A stretch of DNA of 64,000 nt from positions 1,984,001 through 2,048,000 of the forward strand of contig CAVZHA010000027.1 in NCBI GenBank assembly GCA_963774945.1, given 5' to 3'. The DNA comes from Trebonia sp963774945. GTDB lineage: Bacteria; Actinomycetota; Actinomycetes; Streptosporangiales; Streptosporangiaceae. A model generated the notes under the pieces. The model had not been told where the DNA came from and did not search any database. It was given only the letters and a program-made list of their open reading frames with translations. Both the position numbers and the translations under genes were made by a program. Positions 47,931 to 56,235 of this stretch are shown here, in pieces; position 1 is the first letter of the stretch, and every line of letters begins with the position of its first letter.

Positions 47931-48932
47931 CTAGTGGGCGGTGCGGGCGGCGGGGACTCGCTCGGCGGCGGGCGGCGGGCCGGGCGGGGTGCCGTCGCCG
48001 AAGGGGCGGCCGGGCAGCGAGTCGCGGCCGTGCGGGGTCAGCCAGCCGGACAGGTCCGGGCCGTCCGGGACGATGCCGGACGGGTTGAGGTTGGTGTGCA
48101 CCAGGTAGTAGTGCTGCTTGGTCTGGACGAAGTCGATCGTGTCGCCGAACCCCGGGGTCTGGAACAGGTCGCGGGCGTAGGCCCACAGCACCGGCATCTC
48201 GGTCAGCTTGTTCCGGTTGCACTTGAAGTGGCCCTGGTAGACGGCGTCGAACCGGGCCAGGGTCGGCCAGAGCCGGACGTCGGCCTCGGTGATCGTGTCG
48301 CCGACCAGGTAGCGGCGGGTGGCCAGCCGCTCCTCGAGCCAGTCGAGGCGGGCGAACAGCTTCTCGTAGGCCTCGTCGTAGGCCTGCTGGGTGGTGGCGA
48401 ACCCGCACCGGTAGACGCCGTTGTTGACGTCCTCGTAGACGAGCGCGCTGACCTCCTCGATCTCGTCTCTGCAGCGGGTCCGGGTAGAGGTCGGGGGCGC
48501 CGGCACGGTGGTAGGCGGCCCACTCGCTCTCCAGGTCGAGCGTGATGTGCCGGAAGTCGGCGGTGACCACGCCGCCGCTGGGGATGTCCACGATCGCGGG
48601 GACGGTGACGCCCCGGTCGTAGCCGGGAATCGCCTTCTCGTACGACTCGCGGAGCTCGTGCACGCCGAGGACCGGGTCCTTCTCCCCCGGGTCGAGATCG
48701 AAGTTGCCACGACCGCCAGTCGTGCGTCGGGCCGCAGATGCCCATCGACAGGGCGTCCTCGAGCCCGAGCAGGCGGCGGACGATCATGGTCCGGTTGGCC
48801 CACGGGCAGCCGCGCGCGACGACCAGCCGGTACCGCGCCCGGCTCAACCGGCCAGCCGTCGCGGCCGTCGGCGGTGATCCGTCCGTCGAGGTACGTGGTG
48901 TCGCGCTTGAACGCGCCGGTTTTCTCGCTCAT
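47931..48932 (-). CDS. Glutathionyl-hydroquinone-reductase-like protein (Xi-class GST fold)
   Basis: The active-site Cys is in VVARGCPWANRTMIV, the family signature; later GVTVPAIVDIPSGGVVTADF and the helical domain RRYLVGDTITEADVRLWPTL, then VYQGHFKCNRNKL, are all typical of the YqjG/ECM4 group. The C-terminal 30 residues are Pro/Ala-rich and extra. Frame breaks lie near 48840, 48712 and 48475. Actinobacteria of this type normally use mycothiol, so a mycothiol-dependent reductase is the likelier activity. It starts MSEKTGAFKRDTTYLD at 48932. Confidence 0.85.
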   Translation of the reverse strand: MSEKTGAFKRDTTYLDGRITADGRDGWPVEPGAVPAGRRARLPVGQPDHDRPPPARARGRPVDGHLRPDARLAVVATSISTRGRRTRSSACTSSASRTRRRFPATTGASPSPRSWTSPAAAWSPPTSGTSRSTWRASGPPTTVPAPPTSTRTRCRDEIEEVSALVYEDVNNGVYRCGFATTQQAYDEAYEKLFARLDWLEERLATRRYLVGDTITEADVRLWPTLARFDAVYQGHFKCNRNKLTEMPVLWAYARDLFQTPGFGDTIDFVQTKQHYYLVHTNLNPSGIVPDGPDLSGWLTPHGRDSLPGRPFGDGTPPGPPPAAERVPAARTAH

Positions 48933-48981
48933 GGAACCGAACCTAGGCGGTCACGCGGTCACGCGCGACTCCCGGGTGCCG

Positions 48982-49576
48982 TTAGCCGAGCCGGTCGAGG
49001 AACTCGCGGGAGCGGCTGAGCACCAGCGCGGTCGCGTCGGCGTCGTAGGACGGCAGCGAGCTGTCGGTGAACAGGTGCTGGTCGCCGGGGTAGGTGAACA
49101 GCTCGCGCCAGCTCGGGGCCGACCGTCTCGACCAGCTCGCGGGCGGCGTCGAGGTCGCCCTCGAGCCCGAAGAACGGGTCCTTGTCCATGCCGTGGATCT
49201 GCACCGGGACGCCCGTCCGGCCACGGGCCGAACGCCCACTCGCCGGTGATCGGGATGCACGCCTCGTACAGCAGCGCGCCGCGCGCGCCCGGCCTGGTCT
49301 GCGCGAGCCGCTGCGCGCTGGCGCCGCCGAGGAGAAGCCGCCGTAGACCAGGCCCTGCGGGCAGCCCGGCGACGGCCTCGTTGGCCCGCGCGTCGATCGT
49401 CTCGTCGCCGATGCCGGCCGACGAGCGCGATGCCGTCCTCGATCGTGGCCGGGCAGCTCGCCGTCGAACAGGTCGGGCGTGTGCACGGTGTGCCCGCCCG
49501 CGCGCAGTTCCTCGGCGAACGCGCGGACCCCGTCGGTCAGCCCCTGCACGTGGTGGAACAGCACGACCTCGGCCAT
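48982..49576 (-). CDS. Dienelactone hydrolase family protein, frame broken
   Basis: The N-terminus is AEVVLFHHVQGLTDGVRAFA with HTPDLFDGELP; the nucleophile region reads GLVYGGFSSG, and the end carries VPVQIHGMDKDPFFGLEGDL and YPGDQHLFTDSSLPSYD with the catalytic Asp and His. Frame breaks occur near 49430, 49335, 49212 and 49120; joined length is about 197 residues, typical for the family. It is divergent to an ArsR-type regulator gene, with repeated motifs in the 97-bp spacer. The substrate is unknown. Confidence 0.78.
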
Positions 49577-49633
49577 CGGTGCTCTCCTTGCCGGTGGGGG
49601 TCTGAACGATCATGACCGCATCGTCGAATGATC

Positions 49634-49666
49634 CAAAACTTGGTATGTTTCAAAACCTTAGTATGG
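49634..49666. promoter_or_regulatory. Direct repeats in the divergent promoter of the ArsR-type gene
   Basis: CAAAACTTGGTATG (49634-49647) and CAAAACCTTAGTATGG (49651-49666) are two related copies 17 bp apart, in an AT-rich patch ending eight bases before the regulator ATG. It is a candidate operator for the regulator. Confidence 0.45.
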
Positions 49667-49673
49667 TTGGGTT

Positions 49674-50257
49674 ATGACGGTCAAGCAGATCCCCGACTAC
49701 GACCTCGACGAGATGATCGTGGTCACCGCGCCCGGGCAGCTGCGGGCGCTGGCCGACCCGCTGCGCGGCACGCTGCTCGACCTGCTGCTCGAGCGGGCCG
49801 CCACCGTCACCGAGATGGCGCTCGCGGTCGACCGGCCCAAGAGCACGGTCGCCTACCACGTGAACCTGCTCGTCGACGCCGGGCTGCTGCGGGTCGTGCG
49901 GACCCGGCGGGTGCGGGCGATCGAGGAGCGATACTACGGGCGGGTCGCCCGGACGATCTACATCGGCGCGCTCCAGCCGCGACGAGGACAAGCAGATCGT
50001 GTCGTCCATCAACGGGCTCGCGCAGGCGGCGGCGGAGGCCGAACCGGCCCACGCGGCCGACGATCTGCGCTGCTCGCTGGTGCACGCGCGGATCCCGAGC
50101 GAGGAAGTGCGGAACTTCTGGGCCGCGGTGCACGAGCTCTCCCGCCAGTTCGCGCAGATCCCGCGGGCCGGCGATCAGGTCTACGGCTTCGCGGCCGGCC
50201 TCTACCCCACCGACGCGCCCACCCTCCCCGACATGGCGGACGGGCCCGCCGACTTAG
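49674..50257 (+). CDS. ArsR-family-like winged-helix regulator
   Basis: The DNA-binding domain is LRALADPLRGTLLDLLLERA followed by TVTEMALAVDRPKSTVAYHV and NLLVDAGLLRVVRTRRVRAI, a clear winged helix of the ArsR/helix-turn-helix-20 type. A C-terminal helical region (CSLVHARIPSEEVRNFWAAV, then VYGFAAGLYPTDAPTLPD) matches actinobacterial members. One frame break near 49980. The end is uncertain: the frame stays open into the antisense of the next gene, but family length ends near TDAPTLPD; a TAG in a neighbouring frame ends at 50257. Likely regulator of the divergent dienelactone hydrolase gene. Confidence 0.75.
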
Positions 50258-50268
50258 GCCCCTCGGAC

Positions 50269-52803
50269 TTAGGCCCCTCGGACCTCGGCCGCGGTACGCA
50301 GCTCCGCTTCCTGCGTTTGCAGGATCGCGCGAAGCCGGTCGGTCAGGCCGCCGCCGCCGAGCGCCGCGCCGACGGCCGCGATCGTCGCCCGCTCGTCGAG
50401 GGTGACCGGGAACAGCAGGTCCGCCAGGCGGCGGGCGAGGCGCTCCCCCCGCGCGTCCCTGGCGCTCAGCGCGGGCAGCGCCTCGGCGAAGTACCGCTCT
50501 CGGTAGCGGGTCAGCACGGACTCCTGGCCGGCTATCCAGATGCCCTCCGCCTGGGCGCGGGCCAGCCACTGCGGGGTCCGCTCGTCCAGCGCCGCCGCCC
50601 AGGCCGTCTCCTTGGCGGCCGGGTCCGGTCGCGCCGCCTCACAGGTGGCTCGCAGCGGACGCCCGGCCACCGGGTCGGCGTCGGTCAACGCCGCGAGGTC
50701 AGCCGGTTCCGCCAGGCCTCGGGTCGCCAGCGCCCTGACCAGCGCGGCGCGCAGCGTCAGGTCGGCCCGGGCCACGTCGGCGACCGAGGCGTCGCCGTCA
50801 ACTAGGGCCCTGACGATCGCGAGGTGCTCGTCGGTCTGCGCGCTGGCGGCGAAGCCGGCCAGCAGCGCGCGGCGGAGGGGATCGCGGATTGCCGGGGCCT
50901 GGGCCGCGCGCAGCGCGGAGTCGGCGATAGCGGCGCGGACGGCCGCGCGGTGTCCGCGCGCAACGTAGCGGTCGGCGCAGGTCAGCGCGCGGCCGAGGAG
51001 CGCCTGGGCGGCCGTGGGCGTCAGCGGGCCGGGGATGGGATCGCTGGTTAGGCGGCGAGCGACGAGGTGGGCGTAGTCGGCTGCGCCGAGCTGGCCGGTG
51101 AGGACCATGTGCCAGGCGGCGTTCCAGCACGCGGCCTCGGTCAGCGGGTCGCCCACGTCGAAGGCGGCCTCGACCAGCGCGGCCAAGGACCGGTCGTCGA
51201 TGGTGACCTGGGCCAGCGCCCAGTCGCCGGCGTTGACGAAGACGGCGGCGGGCAGCGGCTCGCCCGCGAGGCCCGGCAGGTTGGTCGCGGGGCCGGCCAG
51301 CTCGACCAGCTCGGTGCGGCGATGACGCAGTCGGCCCCGGTCGGCGGCGTCGTACAGGGCCACGCCGACTCGGTGCGGGCGCGGGAGATCCTGAGTGACC
51401 GTGAGCGAGGCGATGCTGCCGTGCGGTGCCTCGGTCAGGCTCGCGGCCAGCCGCGGCGTGCCGACGGTACGCAGCCAGGCGTCGGCCCAGCCCGTCAGGT
51501 CCCGGCCGGAGGCCCGCGACCAGCACTCGACCAGATCGTCGAGGCGGGCCGAGCCCTCGTCGGCGAACCTGGTCAGGTAGTCGGTCAGGCCTGCGGTGAC
51601 CGTGTCCGGCCCGATCAGCGCGGCCAGCTGGCGGATGGCGGCGGTGCCCTTCACGTAGGTGATCGCGTTCGGCCGGTCCCGGGCCTGCGCTATCGTCGCG
51701 ACCGGCGACGAGACCGGCTCGGTGGTCGGCAGCTCGTCGGCGCGGAGGGCACGGGGCTTCTCGTCGTAGCAGAAGGACGCCCAGCCCGCCTCGGTCCATT
51801 CGCTCAGGTAGGTCGCCAGCGACTCCTCCAGCCACAGGTCATCCCACCAGCGCATGCCGACCAGCCCGCCGAACCACAGGTGGGCCACCTCGTGGGCCGA
51901 GATCATCACCGCGAAGTCGTCGTCGGGGTCGGCCAACCGAGCCAGCAGATCCTCCCCGACCAGCATCAGGCCGGGCACCGAGGCGGCGCGGAAGGGCACA
52001 TCGGGCAGCGCGACGATCTCGTACTTCCGGTTGGGGCACGGCACCCCGAGCTCCCGCTCGTAGTGCTCCACCGCCCCGGCCGCGATCTGGCTGAACCGGG
52101 CGAGATAGCCTGCCGTGTCGTCGGCTAGGCCGGCCCGCCCGTAGCCGGTCAGGGTCACCCCGGCGGCCGGGGGCGACGGCGACGCGGTGGGCCGCAGTGG
52201 GGCGGCGCGCATCGGTGCGACGGTGCGCGCTGGCGCGACGGTGCGGAGCGGGCCCGCGACGAAGACGAGCTCCAGCGGATTCAGCCGCACCGGGGCGAAC
52301 TGCCAGCTGCCGTCCGCCCCGGGCGCGGGCCGGTCCGCCATCGCGCCGTTGGCGACGCAGCTCCAGCCGCCAGGGACGCGCACCGAGAGCGTCAGCGGGG
52401 CGGGCAGGTCGAGCTGGTCAAAGCAGCAGAACAGGTCGGGCGCCCCGGTCGGGTACGCGTACCCCCGCACGTAGTCGCCGCCACCCGACGGCTCGGCGAA
52501 CCGGTTCAGGCTTCGGTCGGCAACCTCGGCCTCGACGGTGAGCACGTTCTCGGCCGCCAGCCCGGCTAGGGCCAGGCGGCCGTCGACGACCGGGCCGAGC
52601 GGCGCACCGTTGAGCACCGCCGCGCCCCCGCAGACCTGGGCCGTGAGGTCCGCGAAGGACGCGGCGCCCGGTCGCGCGCAGCGGAATTTGATCGCCGTGC
52701 GCGACCGCACCGGGGTCGCCGTGAGGTCGATGGAGACGTCGTAGGAGTCGATCGTGAGCAGGGCCGCGCGGGCCCGGGCTTCCGATTCGGTGAGCGCGGG
52801 CAT
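50269..52803 (-). CDS. pepN: M1-family metallopeptidase-like protein lacking GAMEN
   Basis: This large zinc peptidase-like protein (844 residues, uninterrupted) starts MPALTESEARARAALLT and aligns with actinobacterial aminopeptidase N over its length. The zinc site is intact: SAHEVAHLWFG near residue 304, third ligand in WWDDLWLEESLATYLSE, and the catalytic Tyr region NAITYVKGTA. The GAMEN exopeptidase motif that should lie just before it is replaced by RAASVPGLMLVGED. The C-terminal helical domain has GLAGEPLPAAVFVNAGDWALAQ and on. Without the GAMEN Glu, typical aminopeptidase specificity is doubtful. It follows the DUF742 gene by 57 bp, where a conservon GTPase would normally sit. Confidence 0.85.
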   Translation of the reverse strand: MPALTESEARARAALLTIDSYDVSIDLTATPVRSRTAIKFRCARPGAASFADLTAQVCGGAAVLNGAPLGPVVDGRLALAGLAAENVLTVEAEVADRSLNRFAEPSGGGDYVRGYAYPTGAPDLFCCFDQLDLPAPLTLSVRVPGGWSCVANGAMADRPAPGADGSWQFAPVRLNPLELVFVAGPLRTVAPARTVAPMRAAPLRPTASPSPPAAGVTLTGYGRAGLADDTAGYLARFSQIAAGAVEHYERELGVPCPNRKYEIVALPDVPFRAASVPGLMLVGEDLLARLADPDDDFAVMISAHEVAHLWFGGLVGMRWWDDLWLEESLATYLSEWTEAGWASFCYDEKPRALRADELPTTEPVSSPVATIAQARDRPNAITYVKGTAAIRQLAALIGPDTVTAGLTDYLTRFADEGSARLDDLVECWSRASGRDLTGWADAWLRTVGTPRLAASLTEAPHGSIASLTVTQDLPRPHRVGVALYDAADRGRLRHRRTELVELAGPATNLPGLAGEPLPAAVFVNAGDWALAQVTIDDRSLAALVEAAFDVGDPLTEAACWNAAWHMVLTGQLGAADYAHLVARRLTSDPIPGPLTPTAAQALLGRALTCADRYVARGHRAAVRAAIADSALRAAQAPAIRDPLRRALLAGFAASAQTDEHLAIVRALVDGDASVADVARADLTLRAALVRALATRGLAEPADLAALTDADPVAGRPLRATCEAARPDPAAKETAWAAALDERTPQWLARAQAEGIWIAGQESVLTRYRERYFAEALPALSARDARGERLARRLADLLFPVTLDERATIAAVGAALGGGGLTDRLRAILQTQEAELRTAAEVRGA

Positions 52804-52860
52804 CCGGCGATCCTAACGCCGACCAGATCTCCTTCGACGGAAGGGGTTCAGCCGGGCAGG

Positions 52861-53199
52861 CTACTCGCGCAGGCCGGCGATGACCCGGCTCAGCAGGCGC
52901 TGGTCGCGCGGTGCGGACAGCGCGTCGTCGTGGATGCGCACCAGGTCGGCGGCCGCCAGGTCCTCAAGCAGCACCCGCGTCACCCCGAGCGACACCCCGC
53001 AGTGGGCGGAGAGCTCCGCGACCGACTGGGTGCCGACGGCGGCGCGTTCGTAGAGCCGCCGCGCCTCCGGCAGCAGCCGGGCGGAGGCGCTCACGTCGTA
53101 CTCCTCGACCGAGACGAGCGTGTGCAGGTAGGGGTGATTCCTGGACTGGGTCCGGCCGCCGGTGAGTACGTAGGGCCGCACCCAGGGGTTAGCGATCAC
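52861..53199 (-). CDS. cvnC: DUF742 conservon protein
   Basis: This 112-residue protein has the DUF742 pattern: WVRPYVLTGGRTQSR at the start, then EARRLYERAAVGTQSVAELS and AHCGVSLGVTRVLLEDLAAA, a winged-helix-like region, ending RDQRLLSRVIAGLRE. In conservons it works with a roadblock protein, a GTPase and a membrane kinase. It overlaps the roadblock gene by 11 bases, so the two are tightly coupled. The usual downstream GTPase gene is missing here. Confidence 0.88.
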   Translation of the reverse strand: MIANPWVRPYVLTGGRTQSRNHPYLHTLVSVEEYDVSASARLLPEARRLYERAAVGTQSVAELSAHCGVSLGVTRVLLEDLAAADLVRIHDDALSAPRDQRLLSRVIAGLRE

Positions 53200-53650
53200 C
53201 GGCTGCTCCCTCCGTTACCGGGGTCTTCATCCGTCGCAGGTCATCGCGGAGCTGCGGTGTCAGCAGGTGCCCGACCGAGTCGACCAGCCGCGCCATCTGG
53301 TGGCCGACCACGCCCAGGTCCGCGCCGTCGCTGACGAGCACCGCGAACCCGGCCAGGTTCCCGATCCCCATGAAGAGGAAGTGACCGGCCGGGAACTTCA
53401 GCATCACCTGCTCGCAGCCTGCCTGGCCGATCTGGCCCGCGATGTTGTTCCCGATGCTGATGATCCCGCTGGTCATCGCGGCCAGCGGGTCGGCCAGGTC
53501 GGGTGTCATGTCGCCGGTGGTGATCAGCGGCAGGCCGTCGGAGGAGACGATGAGCGCGTGCGTTACTCCGGGCGTCGACAGCGCGAAGTTGTCGACCAGC
53601 CAGCCGAAGTCCTGCGGCTCCTGGGGCGGCAAATCGGTCGGGTTGCTCAT
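53189..53650 (-). CDS. cvnB: Roadblock/LC7-domain protein (conservon CvnB)
   Basis: This MglB-like regulator of small GTPases has 153 residues. The roadblock fold reads FALSTPGVTHALIVSSDGLP, then AAMTSGIISIGNNIAGQIGQ and GNLAGFAVLVSDGADLGVVG. No catalytic residues are expected. It lies between the conservon kinase (overlapping by four bases) and DUF742 (overlapping by 11), the standard cvnA-B-C order. Its normal GTPase partner is not encoded nearby, so it may act on a GTPase from another conservon. Confidence 0.9.
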   Translation of the reverse strand: MSNPTDLPPQEPQDFGWLVDNFALSTPGVTHALIVSSDGLPLITTGDMTPDLADPLAAMTSGIISIGNNIAGQIGQAGCEQVMLKFPAGHFLFMGIGNLAGFAVLVSDGADLGVVGHQMARLVDSVGHLLTPQLRDDLRRMKTPVTEGAAGDR

Positions 53651-55306
53651 GCCTGGGCGCCTTCCTCGATCGGGGCATTATCAGTCGTCGCACGGACGAC
53701 GCCGCCCGTGATGCCGCGTGCGGCCAGGGCATCGTGGATGCCCCGGGAGAACGCGCCGAGTTCGTCGGCGAAGGCCCTTCTGGCGGCCGCCTGCTGCAGT
53801 GGCGAAGCCGTGGCGGCCTCGACCGGCCGCGGCTGGTCAGCCCGACGGCCGGACGGCTCCCGGCGCGGCAGCTCGCACGGACGCGCGTCCTGGTCCGGTT
53901 CCGGCGCCGCCGCCATGCGGGTCACCGGCTCTGGTGCCACCGCCTCCGGCGACACCGCCTTCCGGCGCCATGGCCGCGGGCGCTATGGCCGCCGGCGCCT
54001 GCGGCGGCCGGGGCCAGGGCCTCCGGCAGCACGGCCGCCGGCGCCTCGGCCTCCGGCAGGACCGCCACCGGCACCTCGGTCTCCGGCGCTACGACGGCAG
54101 GGGCCACGGCCTCCAGTGCCACCGCGGCCGGCGCCTCGACCTCCGGCGCCACGACGGCAGGCATTGCGGGCTCCGGCAACTACGGCCAGAGCGGTCCCGG
54201 GCTCGGGCAGGCCGGTCTGCGGCGCCGCGCTGCTCGTGCCGGCGCAGCCGGGGGCGGCGAGGTTTCCACCGGGATCTCGCACAGCAGCTGCGGCGGGAGG
54301 ATCACCATCGCGACCGTGCCGGTGCCGGGCGCGCGGCGCGAGGCGAATCGCACGCCGATCGAGTGCTTGCGCGCAATCCGGTGCACGACCGGGAAGCCGG
54401 TGTGCCGGCCGGTCGACTCATCGACCTCGGGCACCGGGCCGGCGAGGACGACGTTCAGCCTCGCGACCCGGCCCCGTCCGATGCCGATGCCGATGTCCTC
54501 GATGCGGAACATCACGCCGCCCTCCTCGAGGAGGTGGCAGCTCACGGTCACCATGCCCGGCGAGTACCTGGTGGCGTTGTCAAGCAGCGCGGACATCAGC
54601 GTCGGCGACGTCGTCGGCGGCGTAGCCGGGCACGGCCAGCTCGACTACGGGGCCGACCGACACCTGGGGATACCACTCGATCGCGGAGGATGCCATCCGG
54701 ATGACGTCGAGCAGCGAGGTGGTGAACCCGGCCAGCCGCTCTTCGCTCCGGCCGGCCAGCGTGCGCAGCTGGCGGCTGGCCAGGCGCATCCGGGTGACCG
54801 CGTGATCGACCTGGTACAGCCGCTTGAGCCGCTCCGGATCGTCCTCGCCCTCCTCGAGCAGGTTGAGGGAGGCCCGGAGCTGCTCGGCCAGGACGAGCAT
54901 GTGCGAACCGAACTGGTCGCAGATCTCCGGCCAGGCGCCGTCCGGCCGCCGCCGGCGGCGCCGACGGGCGCTCAATCGGCTGGGTCTGGCCGAGCCGCGG
55001 CGTCGGAAGGCGGCCCGAACGCCCCGGCGGTACGGCCGCGGCGGTCAGCGTAGCCGACCGGGTGCGGGCCGCGCGCGGTCGCGTCGTGACCGCTGGTCGC
55101 TGGTCGTCGGCCGCGGTAATGCGCGCGCTCGCGGTCCCTGACCGCGCTGGTGCCGGCCCATTGCTGTGGGACGAAGGGCTGTTGGCCTGCTTCCTGGTCG
55201 ACGCTCTCGGGCCGACGCTGTCGAGCCAGCCGGCCGCAGCGGGATCGTACTCATGGTCAGGCCTCGGCGTGATCCCGAGACGGCGGCTGAGACTCAGCAT
55301 GGTCAT
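53647..55306 (-). CDS. cvnA: Conservon-type histidine kinase without membrane segments
   Basis: This is the conservon sensor kinase. The dimerisation/ATPase region includes LYQVDHAVTRMRLASRQLRT, the N-box SALLDNATRYSPGMVTV and the G1 box FRIEDIGIGIGRGRV; the rest reads TGFPVVHRIARKHSIGVRFA. The N-terminus from ATG 55306 (MTMLSLSRRLGITPRP) is low-complexity and hydrophilic, with no transmembrane helix or nitrate-sensing domain, unlike typical CvnA. The C-terminal half before the stop is an Ala/Pro/Glu/Val repeat tract (PEVEAPAAVALEAVAPAV). Frame breaks lie near 54970, 54600, 54180 and 53950. The stop overlaps the roadblock start. Confidence 0.75.
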
Positions 55307-55310
55307 GGCA

Positions 55311-55349
55311 GCACGTTCTTCCCTCTATATGCGGCACGTTCTTCCCTCT
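55311..55349. promoter_or_regulatory. 16-bp direct repeat upstream of the conservon kinase
   Basis: GCACGTTCTTCCCTCT occurs at 55311-55326 and again at 55334-55349, 23 bp apart. On the minus strand the nearer copy supplies AGAGGGAAG, the apparent ribosome site of the kinase gene. The duplicate could be a regulator site or a duplicated leader. Confidence 0.5.
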
Positions 55350-55603
55350 CGAGGGAAAAGGGAAGGCGGACGAAATTCAGATTCGCATAGACGTCGCGCA
55401 ATTACGCGGGGTTTGACGCAGGAAGTGCTTTCAGCCTCGGGAAATTCATCGATTCCAATGCCGCACATCACCCCATCTACTCGACAAATGGTCAGATCAT
55501 GACCGTGCTCTTGCTCCACCTTCGCCTCGTCATCACGGAAGCTGATCGTCCGGGATTGCTCGTAGCGTGGGGACTGAAACGTTCATCAACAGAAGGGGAT
55601 CCC

Positions 55604-56135
55604 ATGGTCCTGGCGGCAACCGAACTCGACGCCGAGCGCAGCGACCTGCTGGCGATGCTCGGCGAGCAACGGCAGTTCCTGCGGTACACCACCCGCGACC
55701 TGACCGACGAGCAGGCGCGCGCCCGGACCACGGTCAGCGAGCTGACCCTCGGCGGGCTGATCAAGCACGTCACGGACGTGGAACGGAGCTGGGCCGAGTT
55801 CATCGTGGAGGGGCCGAGCGCGCTCGGCGACGCGTCGGCGATGACCGAGGCGGACTGGGCCAAGCGGGCGGACGGGTTCCGGCTGCTCGACGACGAGACG
55901 CTGGCGGGCGTGCTCGACGCCTACGAGGCGACCGCCGCCGCGACCGCCGAACTGGTGCGCACGCTGCCCGACCTCGACGCGACCCAGCCGCTGCCGGTCG
56001 CCCCCTGGTTCCCGCCATCGACGCGGTGGTCCGCCCGGCAGGTCGCTGCTGCACATCATCGCCGAGACCGCGCAGCACGCGGGGCACGCCGACATCATCC
56101 GCGAGTCCCTCGACGGCCAGAAGACGATGGGCTGA
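55604..56135 (+). CDS. DinB-family protein (mycothiol-dependent-enzyme-like)
   Basis: This four-helix DinB-fold protein starts MVLAATELDAERSDLLAM at ATG 55604 behind AGAAGGGG. The metal-binding first His lies in GLIKHVTDVERSW and the C-terminal pair in LLHIIAETAQHAGHADIIRE. One frame break near 56042 (in GTCGCTGCTGC) joins TRWSARQ to VLLHIIAE. Length is about 176 residues, typical of the actinobacterial DUF664/MST subgroup that uses mycothiol. It may act in thiol detoxification; the substrate is unknown. Confidence 0.85.
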
Positions 56136-56189
56136 CCCGGCCCGGTCCGCCACCTGGATGGGGACACCTTTCCGGTTGGCGGCGGAGTC

Positions 56190-56231
56190 AGGGACCGTTC
56201 GATATGACCATGTCTTGATCTTTGGATCTTG
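56190..56231 (+). repeat. GGACCGTTCG...GATCTT repeat, copy F
   Basis: AGGGACCGTTCGATATGACC at 56190 is followed by CTTGATCTTTGGATCTTGA (56214-56232). The first 17 bases match copy B at 13195 exactly. It marks the probable end of the minus-strand dual-ATPase gene. Confidence 0.6.
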
Positions 56232-56235
56232 ACTT

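Noticed and set aside
49999..50805. Open frame of 268 codons continuing the ArsR-type regulator into the antisense of the M1 gene
   Set aside because: After about base 50250 the sequence has no family character and is composed of codons shadowing the long, uninterrupted M1 gene on the other strand.
54000..54180. Collagen-like or surface-protein gene from Pro/Ala/Glu repeats
   Set aside because: The tract lies in the C-terminal part of the conservon kinase frame and links its ATPase domain to the end that overlaps the roadblock gene.
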